64,000 nucleotides of DNA from DATMMS01 sp036824145 (GTDB taxonomy: Bacteria; Chloroflexota; Dormibacteria; DASZGP01), in NCBI GenBank assembly GCA_036824145.1, contig DAITAT010000002.1, positions 1-64,000 on the forward strand, written 5' to 3'. This document shows, piece by piece, positions 6,616 through 15,554 of the stretch. A program made the translations under genes and the position numbers. The notes beneath the pieces are model-generated. The model was not told the origin of the DNA. It saw only the letters and a list, made by a program, of their open reading frames with translations, and searched no databases. Position 1 is the stretch's first letter. The number at the start of each line of letters is the position of its first letter.

Positions 6616-8976
6616 TTACTCCTGGGGTGGGCGCTGGTTGCCACGGAAGCGCGGCCGCTCGGGCTCGGCATCGGCTGGGGCGCTCACCCCACCGCCGTTG
6701 CCGGCGTCAAAGCCGCCACCGTAGCCACCGTCGCGGGGGCTGTCATCGCGCGGACCACGGTCGCGCTCACGACCGCCGCCGCCTCCGGCAAGCGCCGGCT
6801 CTACACCCCCTTGGGGCCGCACCGGAGGCTTGGAGAACTTCTCGTCCGACTCGGACAGGCCCCACTTCTCGGCTTCCTTGAGGGCGTCCTTGCGGGAGAG
6901 ATTGACGCGGCCCTGGCGATCGATCTCGTCGACTTTGACCAGGATCAAGTCGCCCTCCTTGACGAAGTCCTCGACGTTCTCCACCCGCCAGTCGGCGAGC
7001 TTGCTGACGTGGACCAGGCCGTCTTTCTTGGGCAGCACCGAGACAAAGGCGCCGAACGGCATCAGCCGCGCCACCTTGCCCAGGTAGACGCGCCCCACCT
7101 CGACGTCGTCGGTGAGCGACTTGATCCAGTCGATCGCCTTCTGTGTCGAGGCGGCGTCGCTGGAGGCGATGGCGATGCTGCCGTCGTCCTCGACGTCGAT
7201 CGAGACCCCGGTCTCCTCGGTGATGGCGCGGATCATCTTGCCGCCTGGGCCGATGACGTCGCGGATGTTGTCGGGGTTGATCTTGATGGTGGTGATTCGC
7301 GGCGCGAACGCGCTCATCTCCTTGCGTGGCTCAGGCAGGGTCTCCGCCATCTTGCCGAGGATGTGCATCCGCCCGGCGTTGGCCTGGGCGAGCGCCTTGC
7401 GCATCACCTCCATCGAAAGCCCGGTGACCTTGATGTCCATCTGCAGGGCGGTGATGCCATGAGCGGTGCCGGCAACCTTGAAGTCCATGTCGCCGAGAGC
7501 GTCCTCGACGCCCTGGATGTCAGAGAGGATGGCGTACTCGGCACCCTCGGAAGCGTCGCCGTTGCGGGTGATCAGTCCCATGGCGATGCCGCTGACGGGG
7601 GCCTTGATGGGCACCCCGGCGTCCATCAAGGCCAGTGTCGATCCGCAGACCGACGCCATCGAGGTTGAGCCGTTAGAGCTCAGGATCTCGGTGACGACCC
7701 GGATCACATAGGGGTACTCCTTGGCGTCCGGGAGGACGTTGTAGAGAGCGCGCTCAGCGAGGGCACCGTGGCCGATCTCGCGACGGCCGGGGCTGCGCAT
7801 CGGGCGCGCCTCACCAACGCTGTAGGGCGGGAAGTTGTAGTGGTGCATGTAGCGCTTGGATGTGTCGAGCCCGAGCGCGTCGATCTTCTGGGCATCGCCG
7901 CGGGAGCCCATGGTGACCACCGACAAAGCCTGGGTCTGCCCGCGAGTGAAGATCGCGGAGCCGTGGGTGCGGGGCAGGACCCCGACCTTGCTCCAAATCG
8001 GCCGGATCTCGTCCGACTTGCGCCCGTCAGGACGCATGTTCTTGTCGATGATGGCGTCACGGACGACCCGCTTGACGGTCTTCTCGAAGAAGCCGCCGAT
8101 CTCGGCTTCGCGCTCAGGGTACTTCTCCGCGAGCGCCTCCTTGACCGAGTCTTTGATCTCCTCAAGCGCGTACTCTCGCGCCATCTTCTCGGGTGAGCCG
8201 ATGGCATCGCCAACCTTGGCGGCGGCGAGCTCTTCGACAGCGGCCTTGAGCTCCTCATCGACCTCCGGAGGCGCGATCACGCGCTTCTCCCTGCCCAGCG
8301 CCCGAGCCAGCTCGGAGATGGTGGCGCAGATGCGCTTGATCTCGTCGTGAGCCATCTGCAGCGCCTTGACGACGGTCTCCTCGTCGACCTCCCTGGCACC
8401 GGCCTCGACCATGATGATCGCGTTCTCAGTACCGGCGACGATCAGGTCCAGCTTGGATTCAGGCAGCGCCGACACTGACGGGTTGACGACCAGCTCGCCT
8501 TCGATCAAGCCCACGCGGACGGCGCCGACGGGCCCTTTCCAGGGAATGTCTGAGATCGAAAGCGCCGCCGAGGCGCCGTTGATGGCCATCGTGGCGGGGT
8601 CGGCCTCCTGGTCCACCGACAGCACCGTGGCTACCACCTGGACGTCGAGGCGAAGGTCTTTGTCGAACAGCGGCCGCAGTGGCCGGTCGATCAGCCGCGA
8701 GTTGAGGATTCCCTGCTCACCGGGGCGCCCCTCGCGGCGGAAGAAGCTGCCGGGGATGCGTCCCGCGGCGTAGATCTTCTCCTCGTAGTCGCAGGTCAGG
8801 GGCAGGAAGTCGATGCCGGGGCGGGGATGCTTGGACATCGTCGCGGTAACCAGCAGCATGGTGTCGCCGCTCCGAACGAACAGCGCGCCGTTGGCCTGCT
8901 CGGCCACGTGGCCGGTCTCGAAGGTGATGGAGCGATCGCCGATGCGATGCTCGATGATCTTGGGTTCAGGGGTCAT
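6616..8976 (-). CDS. pnp: Polyribonucleotide nucleotidyltransferase (PNPase)
   Basis: 786 aa phosphorolytic 3'-5' exoribonuclease. Two RNase PH-like domains are present; the first contains FFRREGRPGEQG and RLIDRPLRPLF. A KH domain (VIGPGGKMI) and an S1 domain (GAFVSVLPKKDGLVH) follow. The last 60 or so residues form a Gly/Arg/Asp/Pro-rich tail, longer than in many PNPases and probably disordered. The ATG at 8976-8974 is chosen because AAGGAG lies just before it and the conserved N-terminus follows. It lies downstream of rpsO, the usual rpsO-pnp order, with a 153-base spacer. Confidence 0.97.
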   Translation of the reverse strand: MTPEPKIIEHRIGDRSITFETGHVAEQANGALFVRSGDTMLLVTATMSKHPRPGIDFLPLTCDYEEKIYAAGRIPGSFFRREGRPGEQGILNSRLIDRPLRPLFDKDLRLDVQVVATVLSVDQEADPATMAINGASAALSISDIPWKGPVGAVRVGLIEGELVVNPSVSALPESKLDLIVAGTENAIIMVEAGAREVDEETVVKALQMAHDEIKRICATISELARALGREKRVIAPPEVDEELKAAVEELAAAKVGDAIGSPEKMAREYALEEIKDSVKEALAEKYPEREAEIGGFFEKTVKRVVRDAIIDKNMRPDGRKSDEIRPIWSKVGVLPRTHGSAIFTRGQTQALSVVTMGSRGDAQKIDALGLDTSKRYMHHYNFPPYSVGEARPMRSPGRREIGHGALAERALYNVLPDAKEYPYVIRVVTEILSSNGSTSMASVCGSTLALMDAGVPIKAPVSGIAMGLITRNGDASEGAEYAILSDIQGVEDALGDMDFKVAGTAHGITALQMDIKVTGLSMEVMRKALAQANAGRMHILGKMAETLPEPRKEMSAFAPRITTIKINPDNIRDVIGPGGKMIRAITEETGVSIDVEDDGSIAIASSDAASTQKAIDWIKSLTDDVEVGRVYLGKVARLMPFGAFVSVLPKKDGLVHVSKLADWRVENVEDFVKEGDLILVKVDEIDRQGRVNLSRKDALKEAEKWGLSESDEKFSKPPVRPQGGVEPALAGGGGGRERDRGPRDDSPRDGGYGGGFDAGNGGGVSAPADAEPERPRFRGNQRPPQE

Positions 8977-9129
8977 TGGTCTCCTTGCGAGACCGCCCCG
9001 CGGCTGATTCGGGGGACAGGAACTGGGGGCAACGGCGCGGATTGAATACGCCGCTCTCGCCAATCTCTGGCACCCGGCACGGCCGGGGTGGGGACGGTCC
9101 CTATCTAGTTGTTGAAGCTCGGTTGCCGT
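8977..9129 (-). other. rpsO-pnp spacer with two imperfect hairpins
   Basis: A 153-base gap between the S15 stop and the PNPase start. It holds an imperfect hairpin at 9071-9090 (CACCCGGC against GCCGGGGTG with one bulged G) and a short GGGAC-G-GTCCC palindrome just beyond it. Neither is followed by a T-run on the minus strand. In other bacteria the pnp leader folds and is cut by RNases for autoregulation, and this spacer could do the same. That role is inference only. Confidence 0.35.
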
Positions 9130-9396
9130 CTAGCGGCGGAGGCCGAGCTGCTCAACGAGGGACCGGTAGCGGGAGATATCGCGACGCGCGAGGTAGTCCA
9201 GCAAACGACGGCGACGGCCGACCAACCGCAGCAGACCAAGACGCGTGTGATGGTCTTTGGGATGCTGCTTCAGGTGCTCGGTCAAATACCGAACGCGCTC
9301 TGTCATCAGGGCCACCTGGACCTCCGGCGAGCCGGTATCGGTCTCGTGGGTCCGGTGTTTCTCGATGACCTCAGACTTCTCTATGGCTAAAGACAT
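9130..9396 (-). CDS. rpsO: 30S ribosomal protein S15
   Basis: 88 aa, matching the family length of about 89. It binds the central domain of 16S rRNA early in 30S assembly. Family hallmarks are visible: THETDTGSPEVQVA, then HPKDHHTRLGLL, then GRRRRLLDYLARRD. The upstream frame stays open into the previous gene, but the ATG at 9396-9394 gives the canonical N-terminus. A TATACT -10-like box at 9432-9437 would give a leader of about 30 bases. It precedes pnp. Confidence 0.97.
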   Translation of the reverse strand: MSLAIEKSEVIEKHRTHETDTGSPEVQVALMTERVRYLTEHLKQHPKDHHTRLGLLRLVGRRRRLLDYLARRDISRYRSLVEQLGLRR

Positions 9397-9431
9397 GCTC
9401 TCTCTATCGTTCACTCTTTGAGTTCCCGCTG

Positions 9432-9437
9432 AGTATA
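9432..9437 (-). promoter_or_regulatory. Candidate -10 box for rpsO
   Basis: On the minus strand TATACT matches the TATAAT consensus at five of six positions, 35 bases before the rpsO ATG. No good -35 hexamer is seen at the right distance; the region there is the GCCCGAATTCGGGC palindrome. It lies in one of the few gaps in this stretch, between the lipid kinase stop and rpsO. Confidence 0.4.
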
Positions 9438-9450
9438 CATGGCGTATTCG

Positions 9451-9464
9451 GCCCGAATTCGGGC
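9451..9464. repeat. Perfect 14-bp palindrome GCCCGAATTCGGGC downstream of the lipid kinase gene
   Basis: A perfect 14-base palindrome ending 2 bases from the stop of the diacylglycerol-kinase-like gene and about 15 bases upstream of the rpsO -10-like box. It has no T-run. It could be the stem of a short terminator-like structure or an operator for rpsO. Confidence 0.4.
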
Positions 9465-9466
9465 GC

Positions 9467-10381
9467 TCAGGGGACGATGACCGAGATCGCGCTCGGCATA
9501 ACTTCGAATACGGCGGGCAGGGTGCCGCACATCTCGCCGTCGCCGTCGATGAGGACGCGCTCGTCGGAGGTGACCTCAACTCGACTCGATCGCCAGCCGG
9601 TGACCTTTGGATTCTTGACGTGGTCCCCCTTGTAAATGTCGTTGATTGATCTGATGGCTTCGAAGCGGGCGATGTCGCCGAAGATGACCAGATCGAACTG
9701 GCCGTCGTCCGGTTCCGCCCTGGGAGCCACGTGCATGCTGCCGCCGAAGTACCGGCAATTCGCCACCACGACGTTCTGGGCCTTGCCCTCCCAGTTCTGC
9801 TCGGCCGTCTTGACCTGCACCGCCTGGGGCTTGTAAGTCAGCAGGGTGGCGATCGAGCAATACATGAAGCTGGCCTTGCCGCCGAACAGCTTTGTGGTTC
9901 GGTTGACCCGCTCCACGACCACGCCGCCGATGCCGGCGTCGGCGATGTTGACGAAGTGGCGGACCGTGCGGCCGCCATCGAGCGCCTCCATCTCGATGCG
10001 GCCGACGTCGATGGGGCGGAGTTTGCGGTTCTTGACGCAATCAATGGCGACCGCCAGTTCCATCGGGATCCCCAGGGTGCGCCGGAAGTCACCCCCGGTG
10101 CCGAAGGGCAGCAGCCCCAGGGCAGCCTCCGGGTGGGGCTGATCACCGGCGAAGAAGCCGTTGGCAACCTCGTTGAGAGTGCCGTCGCCGCCGACGGCCA
10201 CGACGGTGTCGGCGCCGGACTTGAGGGCCCCGGCGGTGAGATCGGTGGCCTCGCCGGCTCGGGTCGTCACCAGCGCGGTGTGATCGAGACCAAGCTCGGT
10301 GATGCGGGCCGAGACCTCCGCCCAGCGCTTGCCGGTGCTGCCGTTGGCGGACGCCGGGTTTACGACGAAGACCGTCTTCAC
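9467..10381 (-). CDS. Diacylglycerol kinase / lipid kinase (DAGKc family)
   Basis: 304 aa. The catalytic-domain motif VVAVGGDGTLNEVANG lies near residues 80-95, preceded by the N-terminal FVVNPASANGSTG phosphate-binding segment, and a second domain follows with FGGSMHVAPRAEPDDG. The family phosphorylates diacylglycerol or other lipids (DgkB, YegS) and recycles lipid breakdown products at the inner face of the membrane. The start is GTG at 10381-10379, 17 bases after the ribF stop. The exact lipid substrate cannot be read. Confidence 0.9.
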   Translation of the reverse strand: MKTVFVVNPASANGSTGKRWAEVSARITELGLDHTALVTTRAGEATDLTAGALKSGADTVVAVGGDGTLNEVANGFFAGDQPHPEAALGLLPFGTGGDFRRTLGIPMELAVAIDCVKNRKLRPIDVGRIEMEALDGGRTVRHFVNIADAGIGGVVVERVNRTTKLFGGKASFMYCSIATLLTYKPQAVQVKTAEQNWEGKAQNVVVANCRYFGGSMHVAPRAEPDDGQFDLVIFGDIARFEAIRSINDIYKGDHVKNPKVTGWRSSRVEVTSDERVLIDGDGEMCGTLPAVFEVMPSAISVIVP

Positions 10382-10398
10382 AGCCGCGAACTATAGCC

Positions 10399-11319
10399 TC
10401 AGCCGGCTTTGAGGATCCTGCGCGCCCGCGCCACGTCCTTGCCGATCTGCTTGACGAGCGCCTCCGGCGATTCGAACCGCTTCTCGTCGCGGATGCGCTG
10501 AACGAAGCGCACGCGGACGTCCTGGTGATATATGTCGCCCTTGAAATCGAAGATGAAGGCCTCGACGGTGAGACGGTTCTCGCCGAACGTCGGGCGGTAC
10601 CCCGCATTGAGAGCGCCTGGGTAAGCCTTGCCGCCGATGTCGACCCAGACCGCATAGACGCCGTTCTTGGGGACCAGCTTGTTGGGCGTGATGGCAAGGT
10701 TGGCGGTGGGAAAGCCGATGCGGCTGCCAGTCCCTGTGCCGTGCTCGACAAATGAGCTGATGGAGTAGTGGCGGCCGAGCAGCCGGGCGGCGTGGGCCAC
10801 CTGACCTTCCTGCAGGAGCTCGCGGATCCGGGAGCTGCTGACGACATGACCTTCGGCGGAGTGCGGGGTGATCACCTCGACCGCGAAACCGTGATGCTCG
10901 CCGTAGTGCTCGAGGAAGGCGCGGTCGCCGCGGCGCCTGTGCCCCAACGCGAAGTCGTAGCCGATAACCAACCCCGAAAGCGGCAGCGAGGCTGTGGTCT
11001 TGTCCATGAACGCGGTGGCGGTCAGTTGCGAGAGGCGGTGGGTGAAGGGCATCACCACCAGGTGATCGACGCCCAGCTCCGTCAGGACGGCGGCCTTCTC
11101 GTCGACGGTGGTGAGGCTCAGCGGACAGGTGTCGGGGGCGAGCACACACCGCGGATGCGGGTCGAAGGTCATGACGGCGGTCGGCGCCCCCTGGCGACGC
11201 GCCGACTGGAGGAGCCGCCGCACCACCTTGACGTGGCCGCGATGAACGCCGTCGAAGCTGCCGATTGTGAGCCAGCCGCGTGGCAGCGGGGGCTTTGGCA
11301 GATCGAAATGAGTCTCCAT
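10399..11319 (-). CDS. ribF: Bifunctional riboflavin kinase / FAD synthetase
   Basis: 306 aa with both expected domains. The N-terminal FAD synthetase (nucleotidyltransferase) has GSFDGVHRGH at residues 20-29. The C-terminal flavokinase has RIGFPTANL and a PGALNAGYRPTFG segment. It converts riboflavin to FMN and then FAD. It overlaps the truB stop by one base at 11319 (TGATG), the common truB-ribF order. Confidence 0.96.
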   Translation of the reverse strand: METHFDLPKPPLPRGWLTIGSFDGVHRGHVKVVRRLLQSARRQGAPTAVMTFDPHPRCVLAPDTCPLSLTTVDEKAAVLTELGVDHLVVMPFTHRLSQLTATAFMDKTTASLPLSGLVIGYDFALGHRRRGDRAFLEHYGEHHGFAVEVITPHSAEGHVVSSSRIRELLQEGQVAHAARLLGRHYSISSFVEHGTGTGSRIGFPTANLAITPNKLVPKNGVYAVWVDIGGKAYPGALNAGYRPTFGENRLTVEAFIFDFKGDIYHQDVRVRFVQRIRDEKRFESPEALVKQIGKDVARARRILKAG

Positions 11320-12197
11320 CAGGCCTCCACCAGGCGGTGTGGGTGGAACTGGCCGCCGAGCACCCGGCCGAGTGCCAGGACCCGGCCGGCGGCGTCGGTG
11401 GCGTAAGCGTGGGGCAGTGCCGCCACGGCGACGGGCACGCCACGACCTAGCCGCAGATCGGAAAACGACGTCTCCCCGACCCGGACTGAGGGCACCCCGG
11501 CCATCGCCTCACCGCTCGGGCGCACGAAGGCGCCGAGGTCGGCGCCGGCGGCCTCAAGGTCGGCCATCGGGATCGCGTCCTCGAGCTTGAGGCCACCGAC
11601 CCGGGTGCGCTGCAGCCAGGCCAGGTGAGCGCGGGTCCCCAGCGCGAGGCCCAGGTCGCGAGCCAGGGCGCGTACGTAGAAGCCGGGTCCGCACTCCACC
11701 TCGACCACCGCCAGCGGCCCCTCCGCCTCGGCCCGAAGCTCAACCAACCGGTTGGAGTCGACCCTCACGGTGCGCGCCGGCGGCGGCTCCAGGTCGCCGC
11801 GCCGAGCCCGCCGGTAGCTGCGCTCCCCCTGCACCTTGACCGCGGAGAACACCGGCGGGCACTGCTCGATATCGCCGACGAAAGCTTCCAGCGCGGTCGC
11901 GATCGTCCCCGAGTCGATCCCGCGCGGGACCTCGGTGGGACTCAGTTCGCCTTCAGCATCGTCGGTGTCGCTCCCCGCGCCAAGCCGGATGCCGGCTCGA
12001 TAGGTCTTGCCCTGGCGCGAGAGGTACTCCGCCAGCACCGTCGCCCGCCCCAGGAAGATCGGGAGCACGCCTGTCGCCGACGGGTCGAGGGTGCCGCCGT
12101 GACCAATGCGCTTGACGCCGCTGCTCCGGCGCAGCCTCCCCACCACGGCCGCCGATGTCAGCCCCGCCGGCTTGTCGACGTCGAGGATCCCCGTCAG
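11319..12197 (-). CDS. truB: tRNA pseudouridine(55) synthase, probable CTG start
   Basis: 292 aa if started at CTG 12197-12195. It makes pseudouridine 55 in the T-loop of tRNAs. The catalytic segment HGGTLDPSATGVL and the nucleophile Asp are present, as is a C-terminal PUA-like region. The conserved motif I, GILDVDKPAGLTS, lies upstream of the first GTG in the frame (12146). Between the in-frame stop at 12234-12236 and that motif there is no ATG, GTG or TTG. CTG at 12197 gives M-T-G-I-L-D-V-D-K-P, the usual N-terminus; an ATT at 12227 is the alternative. A GAGG lies 14 bases before the CTG, rather far. It starts 16 bases after the nrnA stop. Confidence 0.9.
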   Translation of the reverse strand: MTGILDVDKPAGLTSAAVVGRLRRSSGVKRIGHGGTLDPSATGVLPIFLGRATVLAEYLSRQGKTYRAGIRLGAGSDTDDAEGELSPTEVPRGIDSGTIATALEAFVGDIEQCPPVFSAVKVQGERSYRRARRGDLEPPPARTVRVDSNRLVELRAEAEGPLAVVEVECGPGFYVRALARDLGLALGTRAHLAWLQRTRVGGLKLEDAIPMADLEAAGADLGAFVRPSGEAMAGVPSVRVGETSFSDLRLGRGVPVAVAALPHAYATDAAGRVLALGRVLGGQFHPHRLVEA

Positions 12198-12213
12198 GGT
12201 CGGCGCGGACGCC

Positions 12214-13188
12214 TCAGCTGTTGGAATCGGAGATCATCCCCCGGGCTTCGGCCAGGATCGACTCCATCGCCTCCGCCAGGGGCATATCCAGTTCCACGCC
12301 GGCAGCGCGCTCGTGTCCGCCGCCGCCGAACTTGCTGGCCAGCACATTGGCATTGGCCCGGCCGCGACTGCGGATCGAGACCTTGGTCAGCCGGTTGGGC
12401 TCGATCTCTTTGAAGAAAAGTGCCAGTTCGAGGCCGTCGACGCTGTTGAGCATGTCGATCATGCCGTCAGCCTCCTCCATCAGGGCGCCGGATTTCTCCA
12501 GCAGCGCCTGGGAGGCGAAGGCGTGCACCAGCCGGTCGTCGCAGTCGAAGCCGACGGTTGCCATCACCAAGGCCTGCAGTTTGATCGAGCTGAGCTTCTT
12601 GTTCTTGTAGACGCGAGTTGCGATGTCGGCAGGGTCGGCCCCAAGAGCCACCAGCTCGGCAGCGATGGAGAGCGTGTTGTAGGTGGTGTTCTCGTGGCGG
12701 AAGCTGCCGGTGTCCGTGAGCACGCCGCAGTAGAGGTTGGTGGCGGCCGACGGCGAGATCTCGACCCCCCACTCTCGGAAGAGGTTGTAGGTGACCTCTG
12801 CGGTGGAGCTGGCCTCAGGGACCACCAGGTTGAGTCCCCCGAACATGCTGTTGCTCACGTGGTGGTCGATGTTGACGATGGGTGTTCCCGCCGCCGGTTG
12901 TCCGAGGCTGTCCGAGACACGGTCGAGGTTGCTCGCGTCCATGACCAGGATCAGGTCGGGCGGTTTGCCCCCCTCCTGGTTGATGATCTCGAACCCGGGC
13001 AGGAACGAATACAGCTGAGGCACCGGCGGGGGAACTCGCATGGCCACGTTCTTGCCCCTCGCCCGCAGGATGTCGCACATCGCCAGGGCCGAGCCCAGAG
13101 TATCGCCGTCGGCGTCCTTGTGCGAGACCGCCAGCACATCGTGGCTGGCGTCGATCAGGCGCAGAATTTCGGCTGCCTCAGCCTTCAT
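12214..13188 (-). CDS. nrnA: DHH-family oligoribonuclease / pAp phosphatase (NrnA)
   Basis: 324 aa. It degrades nano-RNAs and dephosphorylates 3'-phosphoadenosine 5'-phosphate. The N-terminal DHH phosphoesterase domain shows SHKDADGDTLGS near residues 22-33 and DHH in NIDHHVSN. The C-terminal DHHA1 domain has the signature GGGGHERAAG. It overlaps the rbfA stop by 11 bases. The rbfA-nrnA-truB order is shared by many Gram-positive and Chloroflexota genomes. Confidence 0.95.
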   Translation of the reverse strand: MKAEAAEILRLIDASHDVLAVSHKDADGDTLGSALAMCDILRARGKNVAMRVPPPVPQLYSFLPGFEIINQEGGKPPDLILVMDASNLDRVSDSLGQPAAGTPIVNIDHHVSNSMFGGLNLVVPEASSTAEVTYNLFREWGVEISPSAATNLYCGVLTDTGSFRHENTTYNTLSIAAELVALGADPADIATRVYKNKKLSSIKLQALVMATVGFDCDDRLVHAFASQALLEKSGALMEEADGMIDMLNSVDGLELALFFKEIEPNRLTKVSIRSRGRANANVLASKFGGGGHERAAGVELDMPLAEAMESILAEARGMISDSNS

Positions 13189-13537
13189 TGCCCTCTTCCT
13201 TGTGGATCCGCTGGATGACCTCGGCGATGTGGGTGGCGTACTCCGTGTTGCGGTCGTCTATGAACTGCAGCTCGGGGATCCGGCGCAGGTTGCGCATCTC
13301 GGCGGCAAGCTCTCGCCGGATAAAGCCGCGGGCGTGGCCGAGGGCCGCCATCGCCTCTCCCCTCTCGGGCTCGTCGCCGAGAGCGCTGACGTGGACTTTG
13401 GCGTTGCGTAAGTCGGGCGAGAGGTCTACGCGGATGACGCTGACCAGGGTGAGCCTGGGATCGCTGAGACGGCGCCCGAGGATGCCGCTGATCTCATCGC
13501 GCAGCTGCGCCGCGACCTTGTCGACACGAACCGACAT
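13178..13537 (-). CDS. rbfA: 30S ribosome-binding factor A
   Basis: 119 aa, the standard size. It binds immature 30S subunits and helps mature the 16S 5' end; it has a KH-like fold. Typical features are the N-terminal MSVRVDKVAAQLRDEIS, then LTLVSVIRVDLSPDLRNAKVHVS, and RRIPELQFIDD near the end. It lies 27 bases after infB and overlaps nrnA by 11 bases, so it sits in the infB-rbfA-nrnA-truB-ribF run. Confidence 0.96.
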   Translation of the reverse strand: MSVRVDKVAAQLRDEISGILGRRLSDPRLTLVSVIRVDLSPDLRNAKVHVSALGDEPERGEAMAALGHARGFIRRELAAEMRNLRRIPELQFIDDRNTEYATHIAEVIQRIHKEEGNEG

Positions 13538-13564
13538 CTCACCTCCGACCCCTCGCTTTGGAGC

Positions 13565-15520
13565 TTACGGGTTCTCCTGCTCGAGTATGAATGACTCGAT
13601 CGTGTCCCCTTCCTGGAACTCCTGGAAGCCTTCCAGCTCGATGCCGCACTCGAATCCCTGGGCCACTTCGCGGACGTCGTCCTTGAAGCGCTTGAGACTC
13701 GAGATCTTGGTCTCAATGAGCAGCTCCTTGCCCCTGTAGACCTTGGCCACCGAGTTGCGTGAGACCTTGCCCTCCGATACCTGGGAGCCGGCGATGAAGC
13801 CGATCTTGGGGACCTTGATCGGCACTTTGATCTCGGCCTTGCCCTCCCAGACCTCTCTGAAGGTGGGCTCGTACATGCCCTTGATGGCCTTCTCGATGTC
13901 CTCGGTGAGGTGGTAGACGACGTCGTAGGTGCGGATCTCGACCTTCTGGGCCTCGGCGGCGGCCGCGGCCTTCTCGTCGACCTTGACGTTGAAGGCGATC
14001 ACCATGGCCTCGCTGGCGGCGGCCAGGTTGACGTCGGACTCACCGACATTGCCCACGCCCTCGAAGACGACCTGAATGCGGACCTTGGCGTCCTGGATAC
14101 GGGTGATCGAACCCTTGAGTGCCTCCATCGAGCCGTGGCTGTCGGCCTTGACGACCAGGTTGAGGTCCTTGACCCCGCCTTGCTGAAGCTGGGCGTAGAG
14201 GTCCTCCAGCCGCTGCTTGGGGGCAGCTGCGACCTGGGCCTTGCGAGTGGTCTCGGCGCGTTGGTCGGCGATCACCCGCGCCGTCCGCTCGGAGTCGACT
14301 ACCTCGAGGATGTCGCCGGCGTTGGGCACGTCAGGGAGCCCGGTCACTACGGCCGGCTGCCCGGGGGCGGCCTGTTCGATCTTGTTGCCGTCCTCGTCGA
14401 GGAGGGCGCGAACCCGCCCGTTGATGGCGCCGATGACGAAAGGGTCGCCGACTCGCAGGGTGCCCGTTTGCACCAGCACGGTGGCCACCGGGCCACGGCC
14501 GCGCTCGAGGTGGGCGTCAATGATGGTGCCGGCCGCCGGCTTGTCAGGGTTGGCCTTGAGGTCGGCGATCTCGATCACGAGCAGGATCATCTCGAGCAGC
14601 TCGTCGAGACCGACCCTGTCTTTGGCTGACACCGGGACCATCGGCACCTCGCCGCCGTACTCCTCGATCTGGACGCCGTTATCGGCCAGCTCGCCCTTGA
14701 CCTTGTCGGGGTTGGCGTTGTCCTTGTCGATCTTGTTGAGGGCAACGATCAGGGGCACCCCGGCGGCCTTGATGTGCTGGATGGCCTCCTTGGTCTGGGG
14801 CATGACGCCATCGTCGGCCGCCACCACCAGCACGGCGACGTCGGTGATCGAGGCGCCGCGGGCGCGCATCGCGGTGAAGGCCTCGTGGCCCGGGGTGTCG
14901 ATGAAGGTGATCGGCTTGCCATTCTTCTCGACCTGGTAGGCGCCGACGCGCTGGGTGATACCGCCGGCCTCCCCGGCGGCAACCTTGGCCTGCCGGATGG
15001 CGTCGAGGATGCTGGTCTTGCCATGGTCGACGTGGCCCATGACGGTCACCACCGGCGGGCGCGGCTTGAGCTTGCTCGCGTCATCGGTGTCGGTGCTGAA
15101 GAGCTCCGACTTGGGTGTGGCCGTCGACGCCGTCGCCCCGTTGGACCCGGCGATGGCGTCCTCAGGCTTGGCCGCAACCGCGGTGACGCCGAAGTTGTCG
15201 GCAACGATGGCCGCGGTCTCGAAGTCGATCTGCTGGTTGATGGTGGTGGCGATTCCGTTCTTGAAGAGGTCCTTGATGATGTCGACCGACCCCACCTTCA
15301 GGTAGTCGGCCAGCTCCCGAACGGTCAGCGTGGGCGGCAGCTCGACGTCGGTTGGGCGCCCGGGCACGTCGCGGACGTGGGCACCGCCAGTCTCGAAGTA
15401 CTTGCGGACCTCGTCTTCGACCTCGGAAGGCAGCTGGGCACCAGTGTGCGTGAACGGTTGGTTGCGCTCACGCAACCAACTCAGAACCGCACGGGGCTCC
15501 TGGTTGAGCTCCCGTGCCAA
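13565..15520 (-). CDS. infB: Translation initiation factor IF-2
   Basis: 651 aa, a short-form IF-2 with one small N-terminal IF2_N domain instead of a long linker. It delivers fMet-tRNA to the 30S subunit. GTPase motifs are complete: GHVDHGKT (G1), GGITQR (G2), DTPGHEAF (G3), NKID (G4) and SAK (G5). Domains II-IV follow. The start shown is TTG at 15520-15518, preceded by GGGTAGG at 4 bases. The conserved N-terminus IRVGQLAREL really begins 5 codons earlier at an ATC (15535-15533), and no ATG, GTG or TTG lies between it and the upstream in-frame stop. The true start may therefore be that ATC. Confidence 0.97.
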   Translation of the reverse strand: MARELNQEPRAVLSWLRERNQPFTHTGAQLPSEVEDEVRKYFETGGAHVRDVPGRPTDVELPPTLTVRELADYLKVGSVDIIKDLFKNGIATTINQQIDFETAAIVADNFGVTAVAAKPEDAIAGSNGATASTATPKSELFSTDTDDASKLKPRPPVVTVMGHVDHGKTSILDAIRQAKVAAGEAGGITQRVGAYQVEKNGKPITFIDTPGHEAFTAMRARGASITDVAVLVVAADDGVMPQTKEAIQHIKAAGVPLIVALNKIDKDNANPDKVKGELADNGVQIEEYGGEVPMVPVSAKDRVGLDELLEMILLVIEIADLKANPDKPAAGTIIDAHLERGRGPVATVLVQTGTLRVGDPFVIGAINGRVRALLDEDGNKIEQAAPGQPAVVTGLPDVPNAGDILEVVDSERTARVIADQRAETTRKAQVAAAPKQRLEDLYAQLQQGGVKDLNLVVKADSHGSMEALKGSITRIQDAKVRIQVVFEGVGNVGESDVNLAAASEAMVIAFNVKVDEKAAAAAEAQKVEIRTYDVVYHLTEDIEKAIKGMYEPTFREVWEGKAEIKVPIKVPKIGFIAGSQVSEGKVSRNSVAKVYRGKELLIETKISSLKRFKDDVREVAQGFECGIELEGFQEFQEGDTIESFILEQENP

Positions 15521-15554
15521 CTGACCTACCCGGATTCCGCGCGCCGGACCGCGT

